64,000 bases of DNA from Methylotenera_A sp040079935 (GTDB taxonomy: Bacteria > Pseudomonadota > Gammaproteobacteria > Burkholderiales > Methylophilaceae), in contig JBEBJI010000004.1 in assembly GCA_040079935.1 (NCBI GenBank), positions 62,001 to 126,000 of the forward strand, read 5' to 3'. Below the pieces are notes generated by a model. The model was given only the letters and a program-made list of their open reading frames with translations. It did no database searches and had not been told where the DNA came from. Shown piece by piece: positions 1-8,600 of this stretch (its first letter is position 1; each line of letters starts with the position of its first letter). A program made the position numbers and the translations under genes.

Positions 1-126
1 GAAAACGTATTTGCGCTCGATACAGGTTGTTTGTGGGGTGGAAAGTTGACAGCGATGAATTTAGAAACGCAGGCGATTACACAGGTGAATCACGATGCGC
101 GTGACAAAGCAATCAAGTCAATTTAG
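1..126 (+). CDS. apaH: Bis(5'-nucleosyl)-tetraphosphatase, C-terminal end (partial)
   Basis: An open frame enters from the left edge and ends at a TAG at 124-126, giving 41 residues. It carries the segment ALDTGCLWGGKLTAMNL, which resembles the C-terminal part of symmetrical Ap4A hydrolase (ApaH), a metallophosphatase that splits diadenosine tetraphosphate into two ADP. The Asp-Thr-Gly-Cys and Trp-Gly-Gly-Lys-Leu-Thr pattern is typical of that family from memory. The catalytic part lies outside the window. Its end overlaps the end of the convergent acyltransferase gene by 14 bases. Confidence 0.8.
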   Translation, partial: ENVFALDTGCLWGGKLTAMNLETQAITQVNHDARDKAIKSI

Positions 127-874
127 CTAGAATGGCATCATACGAATTTTGTGTTAATTCACGTCTGTTTTGCCCGTTGGCATGAATGGGTTGCAAAAAA
201 TGTAGCTCCACCACTGGGGTTTTCTGCATCAAAACTTGATGCATCGAAGCAATTAAAGTAGTTTCTCCCGCATATGCCATGGCAGTATTGATGCTACCGT
301 TGGCATTTACATATTTAATTGCAACTGGCCAAACTTGTGTGTTCGCGCTAATGGCAGCTTGTAAAACACTGCCCTTGAAAGGCAATACCCGCGCGCCTTC
401 CAGACCAGCACCATCTGTAGTAGTGCCTTCTGGAAAAAAACATAAATTATCACCAGATTTCAAACTTTCAGCAGTGATATCGACAATGCGTCCCGCCTCT
501 TGTCGTTTATTCCTGTCAATAAATAAAGTATCCGCCTTTTGTACCAAATAACCAAAAACCGGCCAATTTTTAATATCAGATTTCGCAATAAAGCGTAATG
601 GAATTAAGCTATTTAAGGCATGAATATCTGACCAAGAAATATGGTTTGCTACAAACATCACACCTTTCACGCTAGGCGCAGGCAAGTCTCCAAAAGTAAC
701 CACTTTAATATTGAAGGCACGCAGCAAGCCACCACACCACCATTTAATAAGTGTTAATTTGGTATTTTTTTGAATAAATGGCAGCACAACAGCTGCAATC
801 GTTAATCCAGTGGTAGTGTGAATTAAAATGCGCGCTATTCTATAAATGCGAGTGAACTGGTTACTTTTTGGCAA
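113..874 (-). CDS. 1-acylglycerol-3-phosphate acyltransferase family (OlsA/PlsC-like)
   Basis: The 253-residue protein has an N-terminal hydrophobic segment (about residues 16-34) and both hallmarks of PlsC-type acyltransferases: an HX4D motif at residues 78-83 (HISWSD) and FPEGT at 147-151. These enzymes transfer an acyl chain to a lyso-lipid at the inner membrane. Its partner one base upstream is an OlsB-like N-acyltransferase, so I infer that this copy is OlsA, which O-acylates lyso-ornithine lipid, rather than the housekeeping PlsC. A general lysophosphatidate acyltransferase cannot be excluded from sequence alone. Confidence 0.82.
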   Translation of the reverse strand: MPKSNQFTRIYRIARILIHTTTGLTIAAVVLPFIQKNTKLTLIKWWCGGLLRAFNIKVVTFGDLPAPSVKGVMFVANHISWSDIHALNSLIPLRFIAKSDIKNWPVFGYLVQKADTLFIDRNKRQEAGRIVDITAESLKSGDNLCFFPEGTTTDGAGLEGARVLPFKGSVLQAAISANTQVWPVAIKYVNANGSINTAMAYAGETTLIASMHQVLMQKTPVVELHFLQPIHANGQNRRELTQNSYDAILAKLT

Positions 875-875
875 A

Positions 876-1628
876 TTATTTTAAGAAATGCGATGCATAT
901 CTACTGTTGATTTTAGATAAAGGTAACATTACCAGCATATCAGCAGAGTTGAAATAGGCATCCCACGCAGGCTCACCACAAATGTAGGCCCCAAGTCGCA
1001 AATAACCTTTAATTAATGGAGGGCAAACCACTTGCATGTCCTTATTTAACGAGCCAATTGGCAAGGGGTTGTGGGGAAATACACGATATTCTTGTGGTGA
1101 TAAATATTCATCTTTTAATTTATGGTACAAGCTTGCCGCCATGTGGCCACCATCGTGAATAGGCATACTGGCACAACCTATCATGTATTCATAATTGTGC
1201 ATCTGCATGTACTTGGCCAATCCCGCCCACAGTAAAGTAATGGTGCCGCCATTGCGATAATTTTGATGCACACAAGCGCGGCCCAATTCAACTGTGCTGT
1301 CAAAAAGATGTGATAAACGGCTTAAATCAAATTCGCCTGCGGAGTAATATCCGCCTGCTTTATTGGCCTGATGTGGGCTTAAAATGCGATAAGTGCCGAT
1401 AACTTGATGTGTTGCGCTTTCACGTACTAAAAGGTGATCGCAAAAAACATCAAAACCATCAATATCAAGGCCGCCTGTGCCAGAAAGTTGTGCGCCCATT
1501 TCTTCGGCAAATACTTTATAGCGCAAACGTTGCGCTTCGGCAACTTCGGCTGGATTGCGCGCAAGGCTGATATATAGTCGCGGCTGAGGGTGAGTTCGTT
1601 TTAGCGCTAACTGTTTTTTTACAAACAT
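876..1628 (-). CDS. OlsB-like ornithine N-acyltransferase (GNAT fold)
   Basis: This 250-residue protein resembles the acetyltransferase-like family of OlsB, which adds a 3-hydroxy fatty acid from acyl carrier protein to the amino group of ornithine. Family-like stretches are RLRYKVFAEEMGA near residue 35 and the following GLDIDGFDVFCDHLLV, then ELGRACVHQNYRNGG and a GCASMPIHDGG segment. It is the first gene of a two-gene unit with the acyltransferase at 113-874, separated by one base, which fits ornithine-lipid synthesis. An AGGAGAAA ribosome binding site precedes the ATG. The substrate is inferred from family and context. Confidence 0.78.
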   Translation of the reverse strand: MFVKKQLALKRTHPQPRLYISLARNPAEVAEAQRLRYKVFAEEMGAQLSGTGGLDIDGFDVFCDHLLVRESATHQVIGTYRILSPHQANKAGGYYSAGEFDLSRLSHLFDSTVELGRACVHQNYRNGGTITLLWAGLAKYMQMHNYEYMIGCASMPIHDGGHMAASLYHKLKDEYLSPQEYRVFPHNPLPIGSLNKDMQVVCPPLIKGYLRLGAYICGEPAWDAYFNSADMLVMLPLSKINSRYASHFLK

Positions 1629-1734
1629 AACATTTCTCCTTTAGTTGCGAGAGATGTTATGTAAGTAAAGTTAACGAATAATGAAAATTAGATGACTAAT
1701 TGATGACAGTTAAATAGTTTAGTGCGTAACGCTA

Positions 1735-2187
1735 CTAATGTGTGACACGTGAAGTATCAGGATTTTCTACAATACGCACTTTTTCGCCTGGATGAAATTG
1801 CTCATCGGCCTCTTGCACAATCGCAATCATCCCGCCGCCATCTAGTTTCACGGTGATTTCAAGTCCATCTTTACGTGTGACGCCTTCTTCAATCGCAGAA
1901 CCGGCGATGCCGCCTGCCACTGCGCCAATTACTGCTGCGATTGCGCTACCGCGACCGCTGCCGATGGAACTGCCGGCAATACCACCTACTGCACCACCTG
2001 CTACAGTACCGACCGGCGACTTAGTGCCTTCTAATTTCACCGTGCGCACACTTTCCACCACGCCCGTTTTCACGGTTTGTACTTTACGCGCATCATCGCG
2101 TTTGTAAACGCTGCCAGAGTTAGAGCTGGCGCAAGCTGCTAAAAATACAGAGATAAAAATGACTAATAATAATTTTGAAACTTGCAT
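1735..2187 (-). CDS. Outer-membrane lipoprotein with glycine-zipper domain (SlyB-like)
   Basis: The 150-residue protein begins with a lipoprotein signal ending in the lipobox LAAC (Cys19), so it should be lipidated and moved to the outer membrane. Residues about 60-100 are a Gly/Ala-rich two-segment glycine zipper (GGAVGGIAGSSIGSGRG, then AVAGGIAGSAIEEGV), the hallmark of SlyB/Pcp-type lipoproteins. A small hydrophilic C-terminal domain follows. The family supports envelope integrity, often under stress, but the exact role is unknown. An AGGAG site lies 7 bases upstream of the start. Confidence 0.85.
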   Translation of the reverse strand: MQVSKLLLVIFISVFLAACASSNSGSVYKRDDARKVQTVKTGVVESVRTVKLEGTKSPVGTVAGGAVGGIAGSSIGSGRGSAIAAVIGAVAGGIAGSAIEEGVTRKDGLEITVKLDGGGMIAIVQEADEQFHPGEKVRIVENPDTSRVTH

Positions 2188-2199
2188 GTGGTGCTCCTT

Positions 2200-3156
2200 T
2201 TAATTCGCTAATTTTTCTGCCGTACCGATTTCATTAACCAGCGCTTGCGTATAAATAGTTTCAATCTCGGCGCGCGTTGGTTTGTGGTTTTGTCCACCTC
2301 GACTGGCGATTTTAATCGCGCCCATGGTTGAGGCTAATCGCCCGCAGGTTGGCCAATCCCAGCCGTTTGCAATACCATAAAGCAAACCCGCACGATACGC
2401 GTCGCCGCAACCTGTAGGGTCAACAATCTTGTCTGCTTTAACGCACGGCACCTCAAAACGTTGACCATCTGCATAAATATGTGAGCCTTGTCCGCCTAAA
2501 GTCACAATGAGGGCTTCTACTTTTTGCGCTAACTGCTCTAAATTTAAGCCAGTTTTATCTTGCAGTATCTGGGCTTCGTAATCGTTTACCGCTAAATAAG
2601 TCGCCATCTCGATAAAGTGTAAAAGTTCTTCACCATTAAACATCGGCAAGCCTTGGCCAGGGTCAAACAAGAATGGAATACCTGCATCAAAACATTCTTT
2701 TGCGTGCTGAAACATGCCATCGCGACCGTCGGGGGCAATAATGGCGAGTGAAATATTTGAGGCAACTTTTACACTATTTTGGTGTGATTCCACCATCGCA
2801 CCTGGGTGAAAAGCGGTGATTTGATTATCGTCCAAATCGGTTGTAATAAAGGCTTGTGCGGTAAAACTATTAGCAATTTCCTTAACATGTCTTGTACTTA
2901 AATTGTGTTTATTCAACCAGTGTGTGTATGGTGCAAAATCTTCACCCACGGTTGCCATAATCAACGGTTTACCTTCCAGCAGCTGCAGGTTGTAGGCAAT
3001 GTTACCCGCTGTTCCGCCAAATTCACGGCGCAATTCAGGCACATAAAATGCGACGCTTAGCTTGTGTATTTGATCGGGCAGAATATGGTTTTTAAATTGA
3101 TCTTGAAACACCATAATGGTGTCAAAAGCCAGTGAGCCGCAGATAAGAGTTTGCAT
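2200..3156 (-). CDS. PfkB-family carbohydrate/nucleoside kinase
   Basis: The 318-residue protein has the ribokinase fold signatures: an N-terminal GGTAGNIAYNL segment (about residues 48-58) for substrate binding and the C-terminal DPTGCGDAYRAG motif at residues 246-257, whose Asp is the catalytic base and whose glycines form the anion hole. The family phosphorylates sugars or nucleosides with ATP. Single-copy betaproteobacterial members of this kind are usually annotated as adenosine-kinase-like. It is transcribed just upstream of the SlyB-like lipoprotein (12 bases apart). The substrate cannot be read from the sequence. Confidence 0.85.
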   Translation of the reverse strand: MQTLICGSLAFDTIMVFQDQFKNHILPDQIHKLSVAFYVPELRREFGGTAGNIAYNLQLLEGKPLIMATVGEDFAPYTHWLNKHNLSTRHVKEIANSFTAQAFITTDLDDNQITAFHPGAMVESHQNSVKVASNISLAIIAPDGRDGMFQHAKECFDAGIPFLFDPGQGLPMFNGEELLHFIEMATYLAVNDYEAQILQDKTGLNLEQLAQKVEALIVTLGGQGSHIYADGQRFEVPCVKADKIVDPTGCGDAYRAGLLYGIANGWDWPTCGRLASTMGAIKIASRGGQNHKPTRAEIETIYTQALVNEIGTAEKLAN

Positions 3157-3241
3157 GAGAGCTGTTGTTTTCTTAGTGTTTAATACAAAACGCTATTATC
3201 TTGCAGCTAGCGATATGAAAGCAAGCTTGGTGTTGACTAAA

Positions 3242-3808
3242 TTAAGCTTTAATTGCGCCGTCGATGAGAATTTTAGCGGCTTTTTTGGCGTACTTAATAG
3301 TGCCAGAACCGCGCTGCATTTGCTCTGCCTGCACTGCACCTTCAAATAATAATGAGAGTTGCAACGCTAAACCATCCGCATCTTTAATGTTCGCCTCACT
3401 TGCTAGCTTGCCAATAAATTGCCTAAATTCGCGCGATTGTTGGTTTGATAATTGGTGAATCGGGTTTTCTTCGTTAGGAAACTCCGCCGAAGCTTTAATA
3501 AAACCAACGCCAATAAATTCAGGTGAATTTACCCATTCTTCAATGTAATCAAATAATTGTTGAATTTTATCAGCAGGTTTTTTGCTGCCAGTATTGAGCT
3601 TTTCATCTAACCAAGTTTGAAAATCTTGCTGACTAGTTTGCAACACCTCTAAAATTAACGCTTCTTTGGTGCGAAAATATTTATATAGTGTCATTTTGGT
3701 GGTACCAGCCACCGCCACAATGTTATCTACGCCAGTTGAGTTTATGCCCTGCGTCTGAAACAGATTAGTCGCGGTGCTTAATATTTTTTCGCGTAGTATA
3801 GACATCAA
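3242..3808 (-). CDS. TetR/AcrR family transcriptional regulator
   Basis: This 188-residue regulator has an N-terminal TetR helix-turn-helix (residues about 5-52; recognition region TKMTLYKYFRTKEAL), followed by an all-helical ligand-binding and dimerisation domain. Such proteins repress genes, often their own, until a small molecule binds. A perfect 6-4-6 palindrome sits in the promoter directly before the start codon, so autoregulation is likely. The next gene on the same strand, the PfkB-like kinase, starts 85 bases downstream and could also be a target. The ligand is unknown. Confidence 0.88.
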   Translation of the reverse strand: MMSILREKILSTATNLFQTQGINSTGVDNIVAVAGTTKMTLYKYFRTKEALILEVLQTSQQDFQTWLDEKLNTGSKKPADKIQQLFDYIEEWVNSPEFIGVGFIKASAEFPNEENPIHQLSNQQSREFRQFIGKLASEANIKDADGLALQLSLLFEGAVQAEQMQRGSGTIKYAKKAAKILIDGAIKA

Positions 3809-3811
3809 CTC

Positions 3812-3841
3812 ATTATACTAGACAGTATAGTGCGCTTGCAA
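3812..3841 (-). promoter_or_regulatory. Promoter with overlapping TetR-type operator
   Basis: On the minus strand a -35-like TTGCAA (3836-3841) and a -10-like TATAAT (3812-3817) are separated by 18 bases. The inverted repeat TATACT-AGAC-AGTATA (3814-3829) fills the space between them and covers part of the -10 box. A repressor bound here would block RNA polymerase. The site lies 3 bases upstream of the TetR gene start. Confidence 0.7.
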
Positions 3842-3846
3842 TAGAT

Positions 3847-4599
3847 TTAGCCAGCCGAGTTAGCCATTAGCATCGGCGTGTAATTGCAGCGTGTTTTCTT
3901 AAGCAATTCAATGGCAATTTGTTGTTCACGCGGGTCGGTAGAAACTTGGCCATTTACTACCATATTGATATAAATGCCTTTTTGGCTGTCAGGCAACTGA
4001 ATTGCTTCAATCAGCTGGCAATTGCCGTGGCGCATTTGCTCCAGCTGCGCCATTAGTGCAGCAGTTTGATCTGGGCTAGCAATTGGCAGGGCGACCAAAG
4101 TGGCTTGCGAGCTGGTCTGCGCAAGCATGGCAGGCGCGCTTGATTCACGCAGCGTAAACCAACTTCCAGCGACGATGATTGCGACAAAAAAACTCGCGGC
4201 CACTGCGTAAGCGGAGGATTTTTTAATGTGGAACTCTTTTTGGGTTTGCGCCAAGATTAATGCATTTGCAGCACTTCTAGCATGTATAAAGGAACGGCTG
4301 GAAGCCTCATGGATATTGACTTCCAGAGCATCATTTATGGCGGAAATTGCCATAAAATAAAGTTGATTGGCTAATATTTCTGGCATCACGGCGCCTGCTT
4401 TAGCGGCTTCCGCGCTTAAAAAATTTTGCAAAATCTTAGCATTTTTTGGTTTAGAAAACTGCCCATTTAATTGTTCGCGAATGCTAGGGGCTTCGAGCCA
4501 ATCTTCTAAAATATCAAATAGGCTAAGCAAGCGTCCATGCGGTGTTGGGCTCGATTTTTCGAGCATTCTAACCAACCAAGTTGAATTTAAAATATCCAT
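3847..4599 (-). CDS. Hypothetical single-pass membrane protein
   Basis: I do not recognise this 250-residue protein. Residues 1-100 are a soluble, mostly helical region, and one hydrophobic segment at about 132-149 (AYAVAASFFVAIIVAG) should span the inner membrane. The C-terminal part contains two cysteines (CQLIEAIQL and TRCNYTPM) that could form a disulfide. Between the N-terminal region and the membrane segment, the peptide ALEVNIHEAS is encoded by a copy of the 39-bp palindromic element (4293-4331). It ends immediately before hemJ's start codon, suggesting co-transcription. No function is proposed. Confidence 0.6.
   Translation of the reverse strand: MDILNSTWLVRMLEKSSPTPHGRLLSLFDILEDWLEAPSIREQLNGQFSKPKNAKILQNFLSAEAAKAGAVMPEILANQLYFMAISAINDALEVNIHEASSRSFIHARSAANALILAQTQKEFHIKKSSAYAVAASFFVAIIVAGSWFTLRESSAPAMLAQTSSQATLVALPIASPDQTAALMAQLEQMRHGNCQLIEAIQLPDSQKGIYINMVVNGQVSTDPREQQIAIELLKKTRCNYTPMLMANSAG
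4293..4331 (-). repeat. Palindromic element, in-frame coding copy 1
   Basis: Read on the minus strand, this stretch matches the intergenic copy at 26903-26941 at 29 of 39 positions by my count, including the whole core CAATATCCATG. It lies inside the hypothetical membrane protein and encodes ALEVNIHEAS. The outer inverted-repeat arms have decayed compared with intergenic copies. Confidence 0.65.
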
Positions 4600-5010
4600 T
4601 TAGAAAGGTTTTACCACCACTAGAATAACCACAAAGCATAATACTATCACAGGAATTTCATTAAACCAGCGATACCACACATGGCTGCGCGTATTGTTGC
4701 CAGTCTTAAAATCGCGCATCAATTTTCCGCAATAAAAATGATAAAACACCAAGCCAGCAACCAATACCAGCTTGGGGTGCAGCCACGCGCCCGTAATACC
4801 AAAACCTAACCATAACCACAATCCAAAAACCAGCGCCAATAAAGCGAGCGGCATCATGAAGCGGTAAAGCTTATGTTCCATCAGCTCAAGCCTGGCGAGC
4901 GCTTCTGCATTGGTTTCCATGGCATGATTGACAAATAATCGTGGCAAATAAAATAGCCCCGCAAACCAGCTGGTAACGAAAATAATGTGTAGCGCTTTAA
5001 CCCACAACAT
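4600..5010 (-). CDS. hemJ: Protoporphyrinogen IX oxidase HemJ
   Basis: The 136-residue integral membrane protein has four predicted membrane segments and opens with LWVKALHIIFVTSWFAGLFYLPRLF, the HemJ/CopD-type pattern; the His of ALHII is a likely heme ligand and the Lys in LHPKLVL is conserved in the family. HemJ oxidises protoporphyrinogen IX to protoporphyrin IX in heme synthesis and replaces HemG/HemY in many proteobacteria. The length matches the family (about 140). The TlpA-like gene ends one base before it, so the two are probably co-transcribed. Confidence 0.85.
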   Translation of the reverse strand: MLWVKALHIIFVTSWFAGLFYLPRLFVNHAMETNAEALARLELMEHKLYRFMMPLALLALVFGLWLWLGFGITGAWLHPKLVLVAGLVFYHFYCGKLMRDFKTGNNTRSHVWYRWFNEIPVIVLCFVVILVVVKPF

Positions 5011-5511
5011 TTAAAGTACAGCTTTATCTAACAGTTGATTGAGTTTTGCAAAATCTAATTCGCCTACTTTATAGAATATGCGAAAGCCTGATTTGTCATA
5101 AATATAAGTGGTAGGCGTAATGCCTTTGTGTCTAAATGCAATTGCAACATCGTTAAAGCCATCGTGCATCACGGGAAATGGCAAGGCTTTTTGTGTTGCA
5201 AAATTAAGCACTTGGGCAGGAGGGTCGTAATCCATGGCCACCGCAATCATTTCAAAATCTTTGCCTTTGTAGGCGTTATATGTTTTTACCAAGTCGGGCA
5301 TTTCATTTATACAAGTACTACAGGTAGTGGCCCAAAAATTCACCAACACCACTTTGCCTTTTAAATCTGACATGTGGATGGTTTTGCCAGCAAGGGTTAC
5401 AAAGGCGGCCTGTGGTGCAAACATGCGCTTATTGAACTGAAAAGCCAACAAAGCTAGCAGCGCTAAAATACCAACTACAAGACCAATTTTTTTAATAGTT
5501 TGCATGAACAC
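5011..5511 (-). CDS. TlpA-like membrane-anchored thioredoxin
   Basis: This 166-residue protein has an N-terminal membrane anchor (residues about 8-25) and a periplasmic thioredoxin-like domain with the active-site motif CSTC in the context FWATTCSTCINEMPDL (about residues 59-74). TlpA/ResA-type proteins reduce disulfides in the periplasm, for example in cytochrome c maturation. A cis-proline is expected at the TPTTYI segment near residue 132. It starts a same-strand run with hemJ and the hypothetical membrane protein. The substrate is unknown. Confidence 0.85.
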   Translation of the reverse strand: MFMQTIKKIGLVVGILALLALLAFQFNKRMFAPQAAFVTLAGKTIHMSDLKGKVVLVNFWATTCSTCINEMPDLVKTYNAYKGKDFEMIAVAMDYDPPAQVLNFATQKALPFPVMHDGFNDVAIAFRHKGITPTTYIYDKSGFRIFYKVGELDFAKLNQLLDKAVL

Positions 5512-5642
5512 ATTTTAGCAACTTTTGTCACATTAGGTATATATAATCCAACATAATAAACCATGCTACATACGCGGTTATTAGCCAGCTTTCAACATGA
5601 TATAATTCACCTTTAACAACTGTATAATTTAATTACCCTTCA

Positions 5643-8600
5643 ATGAACGCACCCGTACCGCTCGAAATTTTACAATCAGAACCTGCACCAGCTACGCGCC
5701 TGCGAGAAATACCTTACAACTACACGTCATTCTCTGACCGTGAAATCGTCATTCGGTTTTTAGGTACGGAGTGCTGGGGAATTTTGAACGAGCTACGCGG
5801 TGAGCGCAAAACTGGTCGCAGCGCGCGCATGTTGTTTGAAGTGCTGGGTGACATTTGGGTAGTTTCGCGCAATCCTTATTTGCAAGATGATTTGCTAGAT
5901 AACCCAAAACGCCGTAAAGCCTTAATTGACGCGCTTCACCACCGCATTGATGCGATTGACGAGCGCGGTAGCGATAACGAAAAGGTCAATAAATTAGTCA
6001 ATGCCGCCAAAATCGCGGTTGAAAAATTTGCCGAAGATTTTCGCCAAACCTACGATTTGCGCAAAAAAGCACTCAGCAAACTCAGCAAACTCACGCGAAA
6101 AGATAATATCCAATTTGATGGCTTAGCGCGTGTTTCGCACGTGACAGATGCCACCGACTGGCGAGTGGAATATCCATTTGTGGTGTTGAATCCTGATACG
6201 GAAATTGAAATCGCTGCGTTGGTACGCGCATGTATCGAGCTAGGTTTAACAGTGATTCCACGTGGAGGCGGTACTGGTTATACGGGTGGTGCAATTCCGC
6301 TCACGCCGATGTCGGCAGTGATAAATACAGAGAAATTAGACCAACATACTGGCGTGCAAATGCGTACCTTGCCTGGCGTTTCGCGCCAAGTTGCAACGAT
6401 AGAATGCGGCGCAGGTGTTGTCACACGTCGTGCGATGGAAGCCGCAACTGAAGCTGGACTTGAGTTTGCGTGCGACCCAACATCGGCGGACGCATGTTGC
6501 ATCGGTGGCAATGTGGCGATGAACGCAGGCGGCAAAAAAGCAGTGTTATGGGGAACGGCTTTAGATAACTTGGCGAGCTGGCGAATGGTCACGCCTGACG
6601 CGAAGTGGTTGGAAGTCGAGCGGCTAGACCACAATTTAGGCAAAATTCATGACATCGCCATGGCGCGTTTTAAAGTCACGCGCTATGACACCGACATGAA
6701 AACGCAGCTAGGCGAGCCTGAAATCTTAGAAATCGCAGGCCCAAGCTTCCGCAAAGTGGGCTTGGGTAAAGACGTCACGGATAAGTTTCTCTCAGGGCTT
6801 CCCGGCATTCAAAAAGAGGGCTGCGATGGCCTCATTACAACTGCCACCTTTATTCTGCACCGCATGCCAAAACATGTGCGCACCATTGCGTTGGAGTTTT
6901 TCGGTAATGTTTCTCATGCCGTACCAGCGATTGTCGAGATTAAAGATTACTTAGACAGCACCGCTAAAAAAGATGTTGCCGTCATCATGGCTGGCCTGGA
7001 GCACATGGACGAGCGCTACATCAAGGCCGTGGGTTACGCCACCAAAGCGGCGCGCCAGCAACGCCCAAAAATGGTGCTAATTGCGGATATCGCATCCGAC
7101 GATGAAAATGCTGTTGGCGAAGTTGCATCAAAAGTGGTGCGCATGTGTAATGCGCGTGATGGCGAAGGTTTTATTGCAGTTTCAAGCGATGCGCGAAAAA
7201 AATTCTGGCTCGATCGCGCACGTACGGCGGCAATTGCAAAGCACACCAACGCCTTTAAAATCAACGAAGACGTGGTGATTCCATTGCCAAAATTGGGTGA
7301 CTATTCTGACGGCGTCGAGCGCATTAATATCGAGCTTTCAATCAACAATAAGCTCAAACTATTAAATGCGCTGGAAGTGTTTATGCAAGGTGAGTTGCCC
7401 TTGCAAGCTGATGAAGATGGCAATGGTGACGCGGAAATGGTGCATGCTAAACAAGCAATTGCACTGCAATTGCTACGCGATTTACGCAGTCGGTGGAGTT
7501 TGATATTAAGTAACCTAGATTCGCCAATTTCAGCATTGGGTGAGCTTGGCAAGCCGCTTAAAAAATACGAAAACGTATTCCGCGCGGTGCAATCTTACGA
7601 TTTACGTATCTCATGGAAGCGTGAACTCAAACGCCCAATGGAAGAGATTTTTGCGGGGCGCGAGTACCAAAAAATCCTCAACGAGCTAGATTCAATTCAC
7701 AAAAAGGTGCTGAAAAGCCGCGTGTTTATTGCCTTGCACATGCATGCGGGTGATGGCAACGTGCACACGAATATACCCGTGAATTCGGACGATTACGAGA
7801 TGATGCACGACGCGCACACTGCGGTTGACCGCGTGATGGTGCTGGCGAAAAGCTTGAATGGCGTGATTTCTGGCGAGCACGGCATCGGCATTACCAAAAT
7901 GGAATATCTGGATCAAAGCACTATTGATAATTTTACTGCCTACAAAAATAAAGTTGACCCAAATGGGCACTTTAATAAAGGTAAATTATTAGCAGGTTCT
8001 GGCCTCGAAAACGCCTATACACCAAGCTTTGGTTTACTAGAGCAAGAATCTATCATTATGGAACAGTCTGACATTGGCGAAATTGCCGATGATATTTCGG
8101 ATTGTTTACGTTGTGGTAAATGTAAGCCCGTGTGTACCACGCACGTGCCGCGTGCGAATTTGTTATACAGCCCGCGGAACAAGATTTTAGGCACATCGTT
8201 ATTGATTGAGGCATTTTTGTACGAAGAGCAAACGCGGCGCGGCATTTCACTCAAACATTTTGACGAGTTTAATGATGTGGCTGACCATTGCACGGTCTGT
8301 CACAAATGTTTAAATCCATGCCCGGTAGATATTGATTTTGGTGATGTGTCGATTAAAATGCGTAACTTTTTACGTGAGCAAGGCAAAAAGAAATTTAACC
8401 CAGGTACCGCATTGGGTATGACTTTCTTGAATCTTAAAGACCCCGCCACGATTAAATTGATGCGTCTATTTATGGTGGGTATTGGTTACAGAGCCCAAAA
8501 TTTTGCGCATCTTTTAGCTAAAAAGTTTGGTTTGTTGAAAGATAAAATCAGACCGCCAGCTACCGTTGGTAAACCAGAAATTAAAGCGCAAATCGTACAT

